From Sphagnum compactum (Eukaryota > Bryophyta > Sphagnopsida > Sphagnales), in NCBI GenBank assembly GCA_965153455.1, contig OZ234499.1, positions 15,372,271-15,436,270 of the forward strand: DNA of 64,000 bases, given 5' to 3'. The notes under the pieces are model-generated. The model was not told the origin of the DNA. It saw only the letters and a program-made list of their open reading frames with translations, and did not search any database. This document shows, piece after piece, positions 1 to 13,697 of this stretch. Every line of letters begins with the position of its first letter. The stretch's first letter is position 1. Both the position numbers and the translations under genes were made by a program.

Positions 1-2437
1 GAAACTGACAAATATTACAAGAGCCTTTAAGTTTCTTTACTCAAAAAAATATCAGAAGCCTAAAGCTCAACTTATTAACCCCAAAATTTGACCTTAGAAA
101 GAAGCAAATTTGAGCAAGAATGCAAAGAGTGAAAAAACCAAAGAAAGAATTTGATGAATGCAAAGTTCAAAAGAGAGGGTAGAAATTTATCTACAAAGAT
201 GGAATTCATTACGCTTTTCACAAACTCCAATGTTAGAACGAACTTCTTGAGCTCCATCACTTGTGCTTTTGCAACGACTTGCATTTGTACTCTGATGTAA
301 TTAAGCCAAACCTCTTGAGTCGTTCAATGTTGGCTAAGAAAGTTGAAACCTTCAACCTTGAAGAATGCTTATTCCCTTCAAGTGCACTTGCTACTGATGC
401 CATTACCCCTAAACTATATCACAATTTCCTAAAATTACTACTGATCTACATAATGAAGGACCGGTGAACTCCAAGTTCATCAACACAGAAGATGCAACGC
501 ACATTAATGGAAGGTTAAAGAATGGTGGCGATTTGGGGTCATGGAGTAGTGGGGAGGATGGCTACAAAGCTCAAGAAATTAGAGAAGGGGAGACAATGAA
601 GCAAGATATCAAGTGGCTGGCTTTCAACATGGAGAAGAGGGAAATCAAAGTGAGACAATCTTTGATGGCACGACTTCATTTCATCTACGATGCGATCCGC
701 TAGGGCAGTTGAAATGATGGCTAACCCTAGATTCGACAACTCGAAATATGATGATTTGAATGGAGTTAAACCTTTGAATTTAACAAAGGGATGTAGAACA
801 ACCTTTTTAGAGCTCGCCACTTGAAGAAATTTTGCCCCAAAAAAAAACATTGAATGGAGGCACAAATATGAAAATTCAAAGAAAAGAAAAAAGGGTGAAA
901 CTCGAATTACACTAAAATTTTCTGATAATTTGAGTTTCATTCCCTATTTGTTGAGTTTGTTCTGAAAAAAAGGGAGTGAACTTGCAAACCCCCTTTTTCC
1001 GGATATTCTAATGGAACCCAACAACCCTAAGCCCTATCTAATACTGTGTTTCCTTCACTTTACATGTTTCTCCATTAGATTCAAAAAATTTATCACAAAT
1101 CTATACAGTATAGGGGCAATTCAGCACATGCATGCCTAATAATCAATTAATTATGAAACTTCCATTTTGAAAATAAAAACATTCGAAAAGATTCTTCATT
1201 TTCTTTCAAAAAAAAGTTTATTTGAGAAGATATTTTTTTGAAAATTTCATCATTTAAAAATAAAATAAAATTTCCAAAGCTACCAAGCTATCAAAGTACT
1301 ACAATATGTATTTTGTAAAGCACTTAAAGAAATGAGTATTTTGTTGGGGGCATATGAATATCTCTCCTAGAAAAATAGGAGGGAGCTTACACCCACTCCT
1401 TAAGAAAGAGGTTCTTACTAGGTGTAGAGGAGGGAGAGGTTCTTTCCTTATATCTACTCCTCACGAGCGAGAGGGTGAATAGGTAGGTAGGGTGTTCTTA
1501 GTACAGGAGAAGGGCCTGAGTACGGGCGCTTTCGTGGTTTGAGATCTGTGCCTCAGGCCGATAGGCCAAGGGAGCAGGTCAAAAATGAGGGAAGGGCCTC
1601 TACTCAGGTCCTTTTTCCTACGTAAAGCAGAGCTGGGATTTATTTTAAAAATAGTGACATGCTGGCTGGTACCTTGGAACGCAAAAGATCCCGCTTGCTG
1701 AAAACAGTTTTCTTCACTCACTCAGGTAAGGGAGCTGAAAATACAAAGGAAAAATCGAGGCAGTGCTTTACATAAGGGCTATAAGTCCAGGCCAAAAATA
1801 GTGACAACCAATTTCAGGAATAGAATTTCCATGCAACCTAATCAGAAGTCGCATCATGGAGTGAAGGGACCTCCCTTTTTTTTCTTGTGGGTGAATAGGA
1901 TCATAGAAGCATGGAAAAGTAAGTAAGTACCTCGAGGCTTTTGGAAAATACCTCCCCCCTGAAAAGAGCAAATGAGCTTCTTAGTAGAACAGAACATTCA
2001 TCTCAATTAGCTTGGATGATAATCTACTAGCCTATGGATTATATCTGAAATGGATGTTGGAGTGACAAGTGGCACATGACACGTGGAGAATTGGGTTTGC
2101 CTCATTTCCATTTTGACACGTGGCACAATCCACTATCATTACACTAGCCTAGTAGACTACTCCCCGTACTTCGCACGTGTTGCTTCTCTTCTCTTCTATC
2201 TCTCTCGCGTGCGCGTTTGTCTCTCTGGTGATGCTTGTGTGCGTGCAGAGTACAGAGGAGACAGAGAGAGAGAGAGAGAGAGGGAGAGAGGAAAGACAAA
2301 ATTGTGGGTTCTGGTGAGAATTTTTGGTTTGTTTTTTGGAGGTTTTTTGCAAAAGAGTGCACGAAAGAGGTGGTTTTCCCCAACTACGTGGTTGTTGTAT
2401 TGAGCTGCAAAGCCTCAGATCAGCTATCCTTACATTT
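1..2437. other. Intergenic, no gene recognised; GA microsatellite near the end
   Basis: Only short open frames without recognisable domains occur here. About 1340-1990 is less AT-rich than its surroundings and purine-rich on the plus strand, but no known gene, organellar or nuclear, could be read in it. A (GA)n microsatellite at about 2262-2290 lies in a CT/GA-rich stretch that may be the 5' UTR or promoter of the gene starting at 2438, a common arrangement in plant 5' leaders. Confidence 0.5.
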
Positions 2438-5126
2438 ATGGCTTTGACATCCTCAGTATTATTGCCAGCTGCGAAAGTTGCTGTCACAGGCTTGGTGCCC
2501 AATTCTTCTTCGATTACTCATTTGGCTTTCGCAACCGTGAGTTTTTTACCCGATTTTTTTTTTTGGTGGCCGTCTGCGGTTGTTTTGTGTTTTGCTTTTT
2601 CGATCTGCATTTGCATCATCAACTCATTTTGTCCTCTCTTCTCTGTTGGAAAATAGGAGACAGAGAAAGAGAGACGTGAGGTCCTTAAGAAGGATTGTTG
2701 GGAGATCCGGAAAAAAAGGGGGTTTGCAGCATTGTCTGATCATTTGTTGTTGTTGGGTTCCATCAGAAGCAGCAGCGAGTTTCTCAAGGAGTAAGACTTG
2801 TGCAACCCACAACGAGAGTGATGGCTTCGACGGAAGGTGGAGGCGGGTGCGTTCCTTCTCCTCAATTGCCATTTGGAATTCTGAAAGAAGAAGAGCTTGA
2901 CAAGAATACCTAATTTATGGAAATGGTAGCATCATCACGTCACTGTGTTTGAGGATTTGAAGAAGATGAAGAAGCAGAAGATTGACATCCACATTGTCAA
3001 TTGTCTCTGGGGTTTGCACTTTGCACCAGTGTTGGGCAGTTACCCAGTTTGGCCAGTCCAACACTGGTTTGCACTTCTTACATCTCTCATCTTATTATAT
3101 TCACCCTTGGGATTCCTTCCTTCCTTCTTTGAGAAATGGAAAACCTCCTTACAGGAGCTTAGTTCAAAAGGCCTGCTGCAAAAGGAAAAAGGAGATCATT
3201 CATTGGAGTGAATCTTGTCAAGATTCGTGCTCATCTTGCAATTGCTTCCAAGTTGAATTGCCACAAAAGGAGTATTCTACATGGCAACAACTCTGAAGAC
3301 TGGTTCCTAGGGTGCTTGGAAAACCCTTTCTGGTTGAGTAGAGTTTTCTAGGGTTGCACGATTAAGGAATTGTCCATCTCCAGCTATGCATCTGTTGTAA
3401 ATTCTGTCCAGGAACCCCGAGAGTGAAAAGAAAAACTGGACATGGGGCTCAACAAGCATTGGGGCTACCTTCTTCTTCTTCTTCTGGTTATATTTTAGGT
3501 TATTTGGGGTCAGCAATGTGTGTGATGGGTACCTTCTGATGGCAAGTTGCTTGTTGAATTCTGTCTCCAAGGACTCAGAATCAGGCTTGAAATAGGGGAG
3601 CTGCAATGTCCTTCTTTTGTTCATGCAGCTTTTGTAGCAAAATTAACACTGAAGGTTGATGTGATTATCATCAAAGTGATGACTTTTGGAAATGCTCAGA
3701 TCATCGGAGTTGCTACTATTTTGTGCACAACAGAATAGGATAATCTGCTGAGTAACAACTAGCATGCATGTATGCATAATAGAAATGGTGAGATGTATGA
3801 GACAGCAGGCATGAGTCCAAATCACTATGAAAGAGTCTTGAGTATGCTTATTAGTCATGGTTACTGAGCTGATCTATTGTGGTGGATGGATGGAATAGGC
3901 CAAATCCCATGCGTTTTTTCCAGAGTTTCAAAGACAGCCTCTTCCAAGATCACAAGAGAATACAGTTAGAACAATCAAAATTGGTAATTTGTGGCAAACT
4001 TGCACCTCTTAGTTTTTCTTGCATGAAGATTCTATGTACACCAAAGTCTTCTACTTTTTTTGACTTGGGTTTCAAGGGGACCGCATCCATTTTTTTCACT
4101 GCCAAGATCTGATGGGATAGCTGGTGGGTGAATGTAAACAGCCCAAGGGTCATGATTTTGTGTATAAAGTGGAGAAGGGAGATACTTTATGGAAAATTGC
4201 TGAAAGACACAACACAAGCATTGATCTGCTCATGGAGGTAAGACTCCCATGTAGAAACTACAGGCACATTTTCTGTTCAACAACTGCTTTTGCAATATCT
4301 CGCTGTTCACAAGTGATAAGTCTTGTTCCTCCTACTATAGTTTCCAATCCAAACAACTAAAATGATGACAGAAACCTGCTTTCATTTCATTTCAGAGATC
4401 CATTTTTGATACTGAGCTCTGCCATGGTCTTTCTTTTTTGTGGAATCAATATATGCAGGCAAATAATATCACAGACCCACACAACCTTGCTCAAGGACAA
4501 GAGATCTGGATCCCAAGGACATACCAAATCCAAAAGGTAGGATATGTAGTCCTTGAATTGCATTGAGCACTCCCATACAATGTCTTCAATTTGCCTCATT
4601 GAGCATTCTTAAAGGAAGTTTAAACAAGGTAGGTATATTGCTGGAGTGATCTATCTAACGAGTGCCCACCCACCATGCATGAATATGGTGCTCTGCAGGG
4701 AGATACATTGTATTCTCTTGCAAAGAAGTTTGGAGTGAAGATGGAATCAATTCAGGCTGCCAATGGCATTGAAGATCCCAATTTCATTCATGCAGGTATG
4801 TCTCAGCCCCTCTCAAACTTTAAGTTTGACATTGATCTTATCCTGTCTTGAGAATATTTCAATAGGAAGTTGTTGCAGCTATCAAACTATGTCAAAAGTG
4901 TGTTTAACCTCCTTTTTGGGAGATCTCGTTCTTCTTTTCATTGCAGAGGTTATGGGATGTGAGATGGCACATTAAACATTAGGACAGAAGAGGTTGATTA
5001 GATGGAAAACTTGGCTTTAGCAGTCTTGCTGTGACTAAATATTGCAGTACATGGTGCATCTGTGCAGGAGATTTCATAGTGCTTCCGGAGGAAGCCAATG
5101 CTGAGGATCTTGGGTTAGTCAGTTGA
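2438..5126 (+). CDS. Small two-LysM-domain protein with transit-like N-terminus
   Basis: Proposed exons are 2438-2536, 2767-2790 (alternative end 2817), 4121-4237, 4459-4536, 4699-4795 and 5068-5126. They join in phase to about 157 or 166 residues. The C-terminal four exons carry two LysM modules: the first opens FVYKVEKGDTLWKIAERH and ends LAQGQEIWIP; the second opens YQIQKGDTLYSLAKKFGV and ends IHAGDFIVLPEE. LysM modules bind N-acetylglucosamine-containing glycans such as chitin and peptidoglycan. The first exon (MALTSSVLLPAAKV...) is rich in Ser, Thr and Ala and poor in acids, as in a plastid transit peptide, and the next exon adds basic residues. There is no kinase domain or GPI signal, so it is not a LYK or LYM receptor. 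The LysM exons are firm. Linking them to the 5' exons across an intron of about 1.3 kb is less certain. If exon 2 is not spliced early, its frame runs to a stop at 2910. Confidence 0.72.
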
Positions 5127-8100
5127 AGGGCACCTTTAGTATATTTGGTTCCATAAAGGGAACTTGTATTGAATTCTGTATGCATTGGTGTGTGATTTCT
5201 CAGCATTCATGCTGCTGGTGTATGTGCTAGACACGGTGCAAATAGAGTGCCTGCAATGAATTTGATCTCTTGGGTGTGATGATTTGGTTGCTCTGGATTG
5301 GCTACAGGGCAGTATGTCTGGAATAGAACCTGCATGGCATTAAATATATTTCTGACCAAAATGGAGTTTTGTGTGCCAAATCTGCAAATTTTGTCATGAA
5401 TTTGGTTGTCCGTATATTCCTAGAGTGCAATTACCACATCTGAGTTTCAAATCCTGGGGTTGATAGGTTTTTGCAGCCAGTAGAGGTAGATACCAAGGAC
5501 AGAATTCTCTGGGCAGAGTTCTATTGATTGACCACCACTCACTTCAAAGTGATGACAACTGTGCAATGACAAGCTCAATGAGCTTAAGAATCGCATCATT
5601 ATTATGAACATGGAGTGCAAATGCCCATAGCCACCAGGTAGTGAACTCTAGAACAATAATGATGCAAAAAGTCAGCTTTGAAAGAACTTCTACTCTCAGT
5701 TCTGACACTTGGACTCATACTTATGTTGCTACAATTGTGGTAAGCACAGATATACAAGCTTGCGAGGCCATTATCGAGCAATTTCTTGATCAAGAATTTC
5801 GTATTGAAGAAGATGCATGGGATTTGCTGATAGTGGGACTTCCTAACATGAGTGAAATCTGTCATTGGTACCAAACATTTTGAGGTCTCCTAGCTGACAT
5901 GCTACACTAGCTACATAATTATCCGACACATCAAGAAGTTGGACGGTCTTTCCTATTTTAAAGAAATGGTGCAATTTCATGGGAACTCATATACATGATC
6001 TTCCTCATTTTCCAACTTGGAGTTCAAGCTTCTTCCCACTATGGGTGATGATAGTTGGCATGAGGTTCGAGTATTAATATATTTAAAAGTAAAATGATTT
6101 CAAAGAAATGATGAGTTCCTACACATTGATAAATCTATGACCATATAGATTGTCCATGAATACATTTTCACCCCTGGAGCAGGGCTTTCCCCATACATAA
6201 CTAAATTTCCTCTCGAACTGATGCTCTTGTGTTCACTTGTCTTGAATGAATTGAATCTAGAATGTTTGTTTAAAAAAGAGTCATGTCTTTTTTTTCACTA
6301 TAATTTCATCAACATTTGTTGCTTTTCTGGGGTGAAATCTTCCACTTGTTTTACTTCACAAAAATTGAGAAAAACAACATCAGTGATGGTGGTTGTTTGT
6401 TGCTCTAGCCAGCCCAAAGAAGGAACCCATATAGCAATTACAAAACATGTGACAAAATGATAAAGAGAAAACCAACCATATAAGAGAAGGTCTCACACTG
6501 ATTGAGGCCATTACTCTTACTTACCCCATCACCTGCTAATGTGCACATTCCCAATGTAAGACATCATATTACATTAAGCAAGGTAAATGTTGATTATGTG
6601 GGACACAAATCTAGGAATGAATTGTGTGTTAGAATCCAATTAGGTGTTTGGATTTGGGTTTCTTTCCATATGCAAGCAGCACCGGCTTTGTTCATTGCAC
6701 CCTATCTGAAGAAAGAGATTTTGGGGGATGACTTTAGAAAGTATCTTAGAGATCAATTATTTATGCAAAACTGTATTAAAGAAGGAGATGAGCAATTGAT
6801 TGAATTTCTCTGCTTGTTCCTCATGTATGAAATGTCCTCCCTCAGTTGTTATGATATCCTTCAGATTGGGAACGTATTTTTTTTAAAAAAAATCTGGACC
6901 AAAGCCACTGGCTTATCTTTCCATCGAACTAGGACATGGAAGTTTTCTTTCATCCGGCTTCTCGTGAGTAAAATTTTCCATTCCACGAAATCAGTAATCC
7001 CTGTGAAATACGAGACCTGAATCCAAGTTACCTGTGATGAATAGAACCTTAGTATAAAATGTTGCCTAATATTTTATGTAGTTGTATTTGTAGTTACATA
7101 ATCCTCCGACTAATCAATGGATGAAAAATCCTTGTAGTTGTAACTGATATGCGATTACCAAGGTGACTGTACATGCCATGTGGAGTTTTTTGTGATTGGT
7201 TGTCTTTTGTCACTTGTCCAAGACGACTACAGGGTTTGTAATTGCATGTGTCCGTTATGACTAAAATTTTGTCTTTTGCAACTAAATTTGTAGTCGTTTA
7301 TTTTCAAATTTCTTTTAGTGTCAATTGAAAGGTTTACTTCAAGCTTTTCTTTAATATTGTTGCAAAATTTCAAAGTGGCATTTGGAACTCACAAAATTGA
7401 TCAGCAACATGGAAAATAAAAGGTGTAAGCTCTTGAAAAACATGAAAATGAAATGAATTTCCATGTTTAGCCTAATCAAGAAGGTCATGGTAAAATACAT
7501 GACTCTTTTGGCAAAAATAAGCATGAACATGGGCTCAAATTTTCAAGTTGCGACCAACTTTGACCTCTTGGTTAATGTTGACAATCTTCTATCACCCTAT
7601 TATATGTTGGAATTAATGCATAATTGAATAAATTTTCACAAGCAAAAGAAATTTTTGTTTGTGATTTTATTAATGTAGTCAAAATCTATCAAAAATATTT
7701 GTGTTATTTGTGTGTTGATCCTACCACAAAATTTGGCTTAAATACATTCTATGAGTGACATCCTAGTTGGATTGTGTTCTTGACAACATCATTATTTGGT
7801 GGACATAACATCTTGGATCCTTTGTTGAACATTTCCATTTTGATTTGAAGGCTAATCATATCTATTCTTGTTGCAATGACTAAGTGACAAAGGACAAGGT
7901 ATCATATATTACAAGGGAAGTTTGGGATTAATGTGTGAATGGTGTGGAAGCTACAATTACAAGTTTTTCACCTTCACCATAATTTACATTCTTTTCTTTT
8001 ATGTTTGTTTTGTGTTTCATTAACTAGGTTGTTAAGTTTTTGTTGATTTCACAATGTGCATGCCTCTTTTTATTCTTGAATATTTTGTTTTGTCAATTTT

Positions 8101-8170
8101 TGTTTCAAGTTTTTTTTGTGTTAGCTTATTTTGCAAAACCTTTAATCTTAAGTGTTTGTTTATGTTTTAC
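5127..8170. other. Intergenic, no gene recognised
   Basis: The stretch holds scattered open frames, the longest being 172 codons at 6502-7020 (+). None shows a domain or motif I recognise, and no paired splice sites with matching phase were found. It is probably decayed repeat DNA lying between the LysM gene and a hAT relic. Confidence 0.45.
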
Positions 8171-8173
8171 TAG

Positions 8174-8710
8174 GTGGGTTTTATCGTGGTAGAAATTGTT
8201 AAATCCTTCTATGCAAAATTAAACAACAAATTCCCTTTGCATGGCATACTTGATGCATTTGACATCATATACCTACAATATTGGCTTCAAGAAGATGTTA
8301 AAGAATCCTTCCCAAAACATGATGTTGTTTTGAAGCACCGATTTGCAAGTGCCCAAATGCCTTTCCCAAAGAAGGAAATGTTGTGCCAATTTTGGCGTGG
8401 GAGATTATTTCTAGTTTAGCACTTGATTTGCAACAAAGCTTTTTCAAAATCCTAATGAAAAACCAAACATTAAATGTGATGAAAATTCCCTTGGATTTCA
8501 ACCCTGTCACTTGGTTGTGGCGTATCATTTTGTTTTTGAAAGTGTTGTGCCACAAATTGTTCAAATATTTCGAACTTGCTAATATAGCAAGTGTCCTTGT
8601 TTTAGGGTGTATGAAGGATGAAAGGTGTTTTTCAAATTTGAAAATTTTGAAATCTAGCATTTGTAAAAAATTGAGTCTTCATCTTCCCATGGTTATGAAC
8701 ATGTTTTGAC
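8174..8710 (+). pseudogene. hAT-family transposase relic, C-terminal dimerisation region
   Basis: Two overlapping plus-strand frames (8174-8419 and 8383-8709) resemble the C-terminal part of plant hAT transposases. The most telling segment is SVLVLGCMKDERCFSNLKIL followed by KSSICKKLSL. It matches the hAT dimerisation pattern: a small-residue helix, then an ER.FS.L motif and a K-S...L helix. An upstream PLHGILDAFDIIYLQYW segment suits the preceding region. The frame is broken near 8400-8420, and no N-terminal BED finger or catalytic core was found within the preceding kilobase. No terminal inverted repeats were identified. This is a dead fragment. Confidence 0.55.
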
Positions 8711-11700
8711 AATAATTCTTGACATTAACTCAATTTCCTCACAAGGAAGCAATTATTTTTGGAAGAATGAATGTGAGCAGTATGGTGATACCTAGGTCTA
8801 TTGTTGTATCCTTTGAAGTTTGGACACTGAAGCTTTCACAAATTTTGTTGATTAACCCTTTTAGTTTAATGATGTAAATCCATTTTGTGATTTTGTTGTT
8901 GGATCTTTAACGTTGGGCTTTGGCTACTTCTAACTTCAAGCCTAAAACATTAAAAAAGAAGTGCCAAGTTAATTGACTATAATTTGTGACTATAAATAAG
9001 TTGCAACTGGCATCAACGACTAAGAATTTATTAGTTGGATAAATGAAATTACACTTAACATCTAATCATAAATGATGATTCATCATGATGTTAGCACATT
9101 TCACATGGATGATGTATATAGTCAACACACATGGTCCCATCCATTGATTATACATATTCAACTTGCAACTAGTCCCCATTATGTAATAAACATATAACCC
9201 ACTCACTAATTATCACTTGGTAATATAATAAATTATTAATTTTCTTGTAATTTTCTTTTGAAAATATAAATCAAATCTTCATTGTCTATGTTAAATGACT
9301 TACAATTTTACCATGTTCATCATTGGAAATTTGTCACATTGAATAATTTGTTTTAATGGGATTAAATGTGCCACATGCCATAATTTGGACGTATTTCATG
9401 AAAGTGAAAATAAATTTTGTTTAAAATAAATTTAAAGCACTATCTAGGTAAATAAATAGGACTAAATAAGTGGGTAAGGAAGGAAGTCAATTGAACCTAC
9501 CTATCTAGGTAGGTTAAGGTGGTAGATAAGTTAAAAGGTGGAAACATAAATATATTTATTTTATTTTTGGTTTAGTTTTTAGGGTTAAACTTTTTTGATT
9601 GGCCCATCCCAAATGGCACATGTTTTTAATATGAAAATCTAGGACAAACCACCTTCTTTGTATAAATTACATGATGGAAATAAAGAACAAAACATACAAA
9701 ATAAACTTTTTAATTACAACTTAATTGTAAACCAAGTTGCAAATATAAAGTTTATCCCATGTATTTTTTTTGTCCTCTTTTTTTAATAAAAATTATAGGT
9801 AAATAAGTAGTTAATTAACAAACAAATTAATTAATTAACTAGCCATTAATTAATTACCTACCCATTTACCAACCTACCTACTTTTTATTATTACTAATTC
9901 ATTAATATTAATAAATAATAAATAATAAATTAATAGTTTAAAATTAAAAAAAATTAAACATATATTAACATTATTAACTCATTAATTCATTTGTAACTAT
10001 TAATAGCTATTACATATTGAATATATTACTTAATTAGTAGGTAACCTTACCTAATTAATTACCTACCTATTTACTTACCTACTTACCTAGTTTACCTAAC
10101 CACAATATATATAAAATGTATATTTAACATGCCTTAAATACAATGTAAATACACAATTCTATACATATATCCTTAATAAGTTTTCAAAAAACCTTAATAT
10201 ATTGCAAAATTATAAGTAAACCAGATAGAAATAACCAAGTTGCAATTACTTTTGCAACTAATTTGACATAGAGCCCTATTCTCAACTGAAAAGCCCCAAA
10301 AACTAGTCAACAAGGAAGCTTTAATAATCAAAACCTAGTGACACCATGGTTGCAAGAAAATTAATAGATTGAAAAAGATGGTGACTAGTTGTAAAAATAA
10401 CAAAACATAGTTGGAAATGACAATTAATCACATATGATCACACAGTGAATAGTTACAAAATGCAAAATTCTTTTAGTGCAAGGAATTCTCAACAAGTTTT
10501 CTAGCACCCACATTGTTGGCAAATCCTTATCCATTTTGTGATTCTATTGTTGGATCTTTAATTCTAAGCTTTGGCTACTCCTATTTAGAACTTTAAAATC
10601 CATAATCCAAACTCAAGAGGTGTTCTCAATAGCTCTTCAATTGCATGCATTACTACCATATTTCAATTCGCTATCCCTTTGATTTTTTTGGGTTGATTTT
10701 GAGTTTTTGAATGTACATTATGTAATAAATTATAGCTCTAGAGTTTTTCTTCAATACCTATTACCAAGATTATAGACTTTGCAATGTAATTTTTTGGGTA
10801 TTTTTTATAAGTTTTCAACTTCTACAGTGATTACATGTTTTCTTTCAATTTTGTAAACCATTTATGCTACATTATGTAGTTTAAAGCTTCAATTCCTCCA
10901 TAAGTGACATAAATAACAATTTAATGCAATGTACTTAGAAGTTAACTTACAATGATCTATCTATGTTCCAAATTTAACTTGTAACTTTTAAAGTAGGCTC
11001 ACTACTCGTAGCCTCACAAATGTTCAATTTGCTAAAATATGGTTATGTTTGCATTTTTTTTTCTACACATTAAAATTTGGAATTTAACATCTTTTTACAA
11101 AATGAACACATACCCTTCATTTTTCCACAACAGAAAACATTTGGTAGTCTCGAAAAAAAAAACCCCATAATATGAAAAATATACAAAAGAATACGCTGGT
11201 TTTTATGCTGTGGAAAAACCCCTGGGCCTATGTTCCCATAAAGGCCTCCCCCTTGGGTTTTACCCTACATCAAAAGTATGATGATGCCCTTACAAGCAGC
11301 TGCTAGTTTGGCATGTTTGTATCTTCAACCCTCGAAGAAGATCCAGATGGCGTAGACTAGATGGAACCTTACTTAGTTAGAGAGTTGATCTGAAGCTTCT
11401 TCAGATATGAGATGCGCAAGTCATTTCATGATATCATAATCACCAACTTCAATCAGCGGTAAAGTGGTGAACACTTAGAAGAGCATCTCCGCCCCACACC
11501 TGCCATCATCCCTCTTCATTCAGTCTTGCAGCAGGATAGCGTGAAGCAAGCTTGCTGCTCTCCTGTATTGATGTCCATTTTGCACTGGACATTTCAAGTC
11601 CTTTAAAATCTCTTTTCTACTATGGATTTGGACAGTGACTGTTACTCCTCGTCCAGATGTAACGACATAGATGGTCTTTGAGTGTTTAAAGGAAATTTTA

Positions 11701-13680
11701 TCACGTTTTGTGGGTGGGGACAGTGATCATGAAACACTATTCTATTTTAAAATAAAGGAGTTGCTGGGGTGGAGATGCTCTTTATAGTTGCTGATTACAA
11801 TTCAAGTTACTTCCCTGCTGCTTATAATTTATTAGAAGGAAACAAAGTGTTAAGCCTAGAGCAACATGTTCATTAAGTTTATGTACATATAATGTACAGT
11901 CCTTATCACACTTCCAGTCTGGGCTAATCCAGCAGCTTGTTGACATCACTCCTCAAACAGCTAGTTACAAAATGGGAAACCAATCCATCCACCATTAATA
12001 GCTAATCTATCTATCTGTACATGATCTTAAGATAATTTGTTGTAGGGGAGGTCCTTGTATGAGTCTATCTATCTGTGCATGATCTTAAGAGAATTTGTTG
12101 TAGGGGAGGTCCTTGTATGAGTGTGTTCTCCTGAGGGAGGGCCACCTAAGGGCATGCATGAGCTGGAGGGTGTTCCTGAAACTCAGGAGAACACACAAGT
12201 ATGCGAACCTCCCCTTTTGCAACCAACTCTCTTTTGATTTCCTGGCTTCTTTCCCGTTTTGTAGAAAAGGAAATATTTATATGGGAACATGGGAACATAT
12301 GAAAGTCCCTGTCATAACGCCCTAGGGTTCTTCTTCTGCTGGCGGAGATCACTCAAAATACTCATACAAATCAAAAGGGAGTTGTTTACTTCGTGGTGAA
12401 TGGTTGTTTTTTGGGGGACTTGTGCCGTCGTCTTATCTTGCAAAGTAAAATCACATGACAATTTCGCCCTTGTTTCATCTGGAAAGTTATTGCAACTGGT
12501 ATTTTATTTTTTTCACATATTTGTTGAAAGAGGAGTTGATAGCATCTTCCAGGCCCCCTCTCTCTCTCATTTTTATACTGCAGTCTAGGGTCAGCTTCCT
12601 TCCCACTTTGATAGAAATAAAATAAAAGGAAATTTTCAAAACATTATTATTATTTTAATAAATTTGAATTTTGAAATTTTTCATGATCTATTGTGATATT
12701 GTAATATCAAGAGTGAAATTTATTCAGATTGTGGCCTCTGATAATTTAAGATGGTTTTCAACACCTCACCTTCATATTTTCACAATAAACCCATTTCACT
12801 ATTTTAAAGGATTATTTAATGACGAAACTGACCCTAGGGCAAAGTATGATGTTCTATGCAAAGGATATCCAAAGAGTAAGAAGGGTCGCTTTCCATATAG
12901 CCCACCTACCCACCCACCCACCCACTATTTTCTGGTGGGTCTTGGGGTGGGCTCTTCAGGCAGGCCTTCCCTCCGCCTCCACCCCCCAAATTTGAGTCGG
13001 TTGCTAGTTTCTACCAGTGCTTTTTCTTTCTTGTGAAAATTCTCAACTTGGGCATTTCTAGACACATCTTGGATGGGCAAATGGGCAGCCAGGGAAAAAA
13101 AGAAGTAGCAGTACTTTTGTACTGCCTACATTAATTAATTAAGCACCCACCTTTTGCTTATGTAACGCCTTCCCACATGCCATCTTACTGGCTGGCTTGA
13201 AATAAATAGCGGTTTGAGTCCATTACAAAATCTGGTCTATAGCCAAATCTGGTTATAGATTCTTCAAAATTTCTACTTTCATATCTGGTCTATAGCCAAA
13301 TCTGGTTATAGATATTCTTGTGGATGATCACCATTTTGGCCACATCACAAAATTGAAAAAAAAAAAAGACACCCCTGGTAGATAGGCTAGTTAGTTTTCT
13401 GCTTTTCTTAAAATCCATTACTGTTCTCATCAGCCACTGGTGGTAGTTAGGGGCTTTGTCACCAGTCTCGAGCTCTCAGAAGAGAGCTAGGTCTATAGTG
13501 GCGTGCCCATCACATGGTTTCTTCGTATCTCTTCTCACGTCTTCTTCTCCTCTCCCTTTCTCCAGTTTGATCGGCAGCGCATGTCACATCACATCTTGTT
13601 CCTATCTTTCCCAACGTCTTCTTCCTTTCTCCGCTTCCCCTCTCGTGATCAGCGCTAGCTTTTGTTGACGGGACCGGCTT
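8711..13680. other. Intergenic, AT-rich; two short duplications
   Basis: There is no gene. About 9200-10300 is extremely AT-rich, with many TAATTAATTA-type runs and repeated ACCTACCTA/TTACCTA segments. A 58-bp direct tandem duplication occupies 12007-12122 (unit opens CTATCTATCTGT). A 31-bp direct repeat (ATCTGGTCTATAGCCAAATC...) occurs at 13230-13260 and 13283-13313, shortly upstream of the candidate promoter near 13690. Confidence 0.5.
12007..12122. repeat. 58-bp direct tandem duplication
   Basis: Two adjacent copies start at 12007 and 12065. They differ at only a few positions and each contains ATGATCTTAAGA and TAGGGGAGGTCCTTG. The high identity suggests a recent local duplication. Confidence 0.9.
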
Positions 13681-13689
13681 GCAGCTCCT

Positions 13690-13697
13690 CTATATAG
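13690..13697 (+). promoter_or_regulatory. Candidate TATA box upstream of the hairpin locus
   Basis: The sequence CTCTATATAGAGG contains a consensus TATATA core. It follows a pyrimidine-rich stretch and precedes, by about 0.47 kb, the first of two foldbacks. No protein-coding gene is apparent downstream, so the promoter, if real, may drive a non-coding transcript. Confidence 0.45.

Noticed and set aside
1340-1990. Possible mitochondrial or plastid DNA insertion
   Set aside because: Composition differs from its surroundings, but no organellar gene, tRNA or intron could be recognised.
2945-3211. 88-codon frame as an exon of the LysM gene
   Set aside because: It contains hydrophobic segments unlike any LysM protein, and no splice sites bring it into phase with the LysM exons.
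6502-7020. 172-codon open frame as a real gene
   Set aside because: No domain, no clear start context and no splice partners; the content looks like translated repeat DNA.
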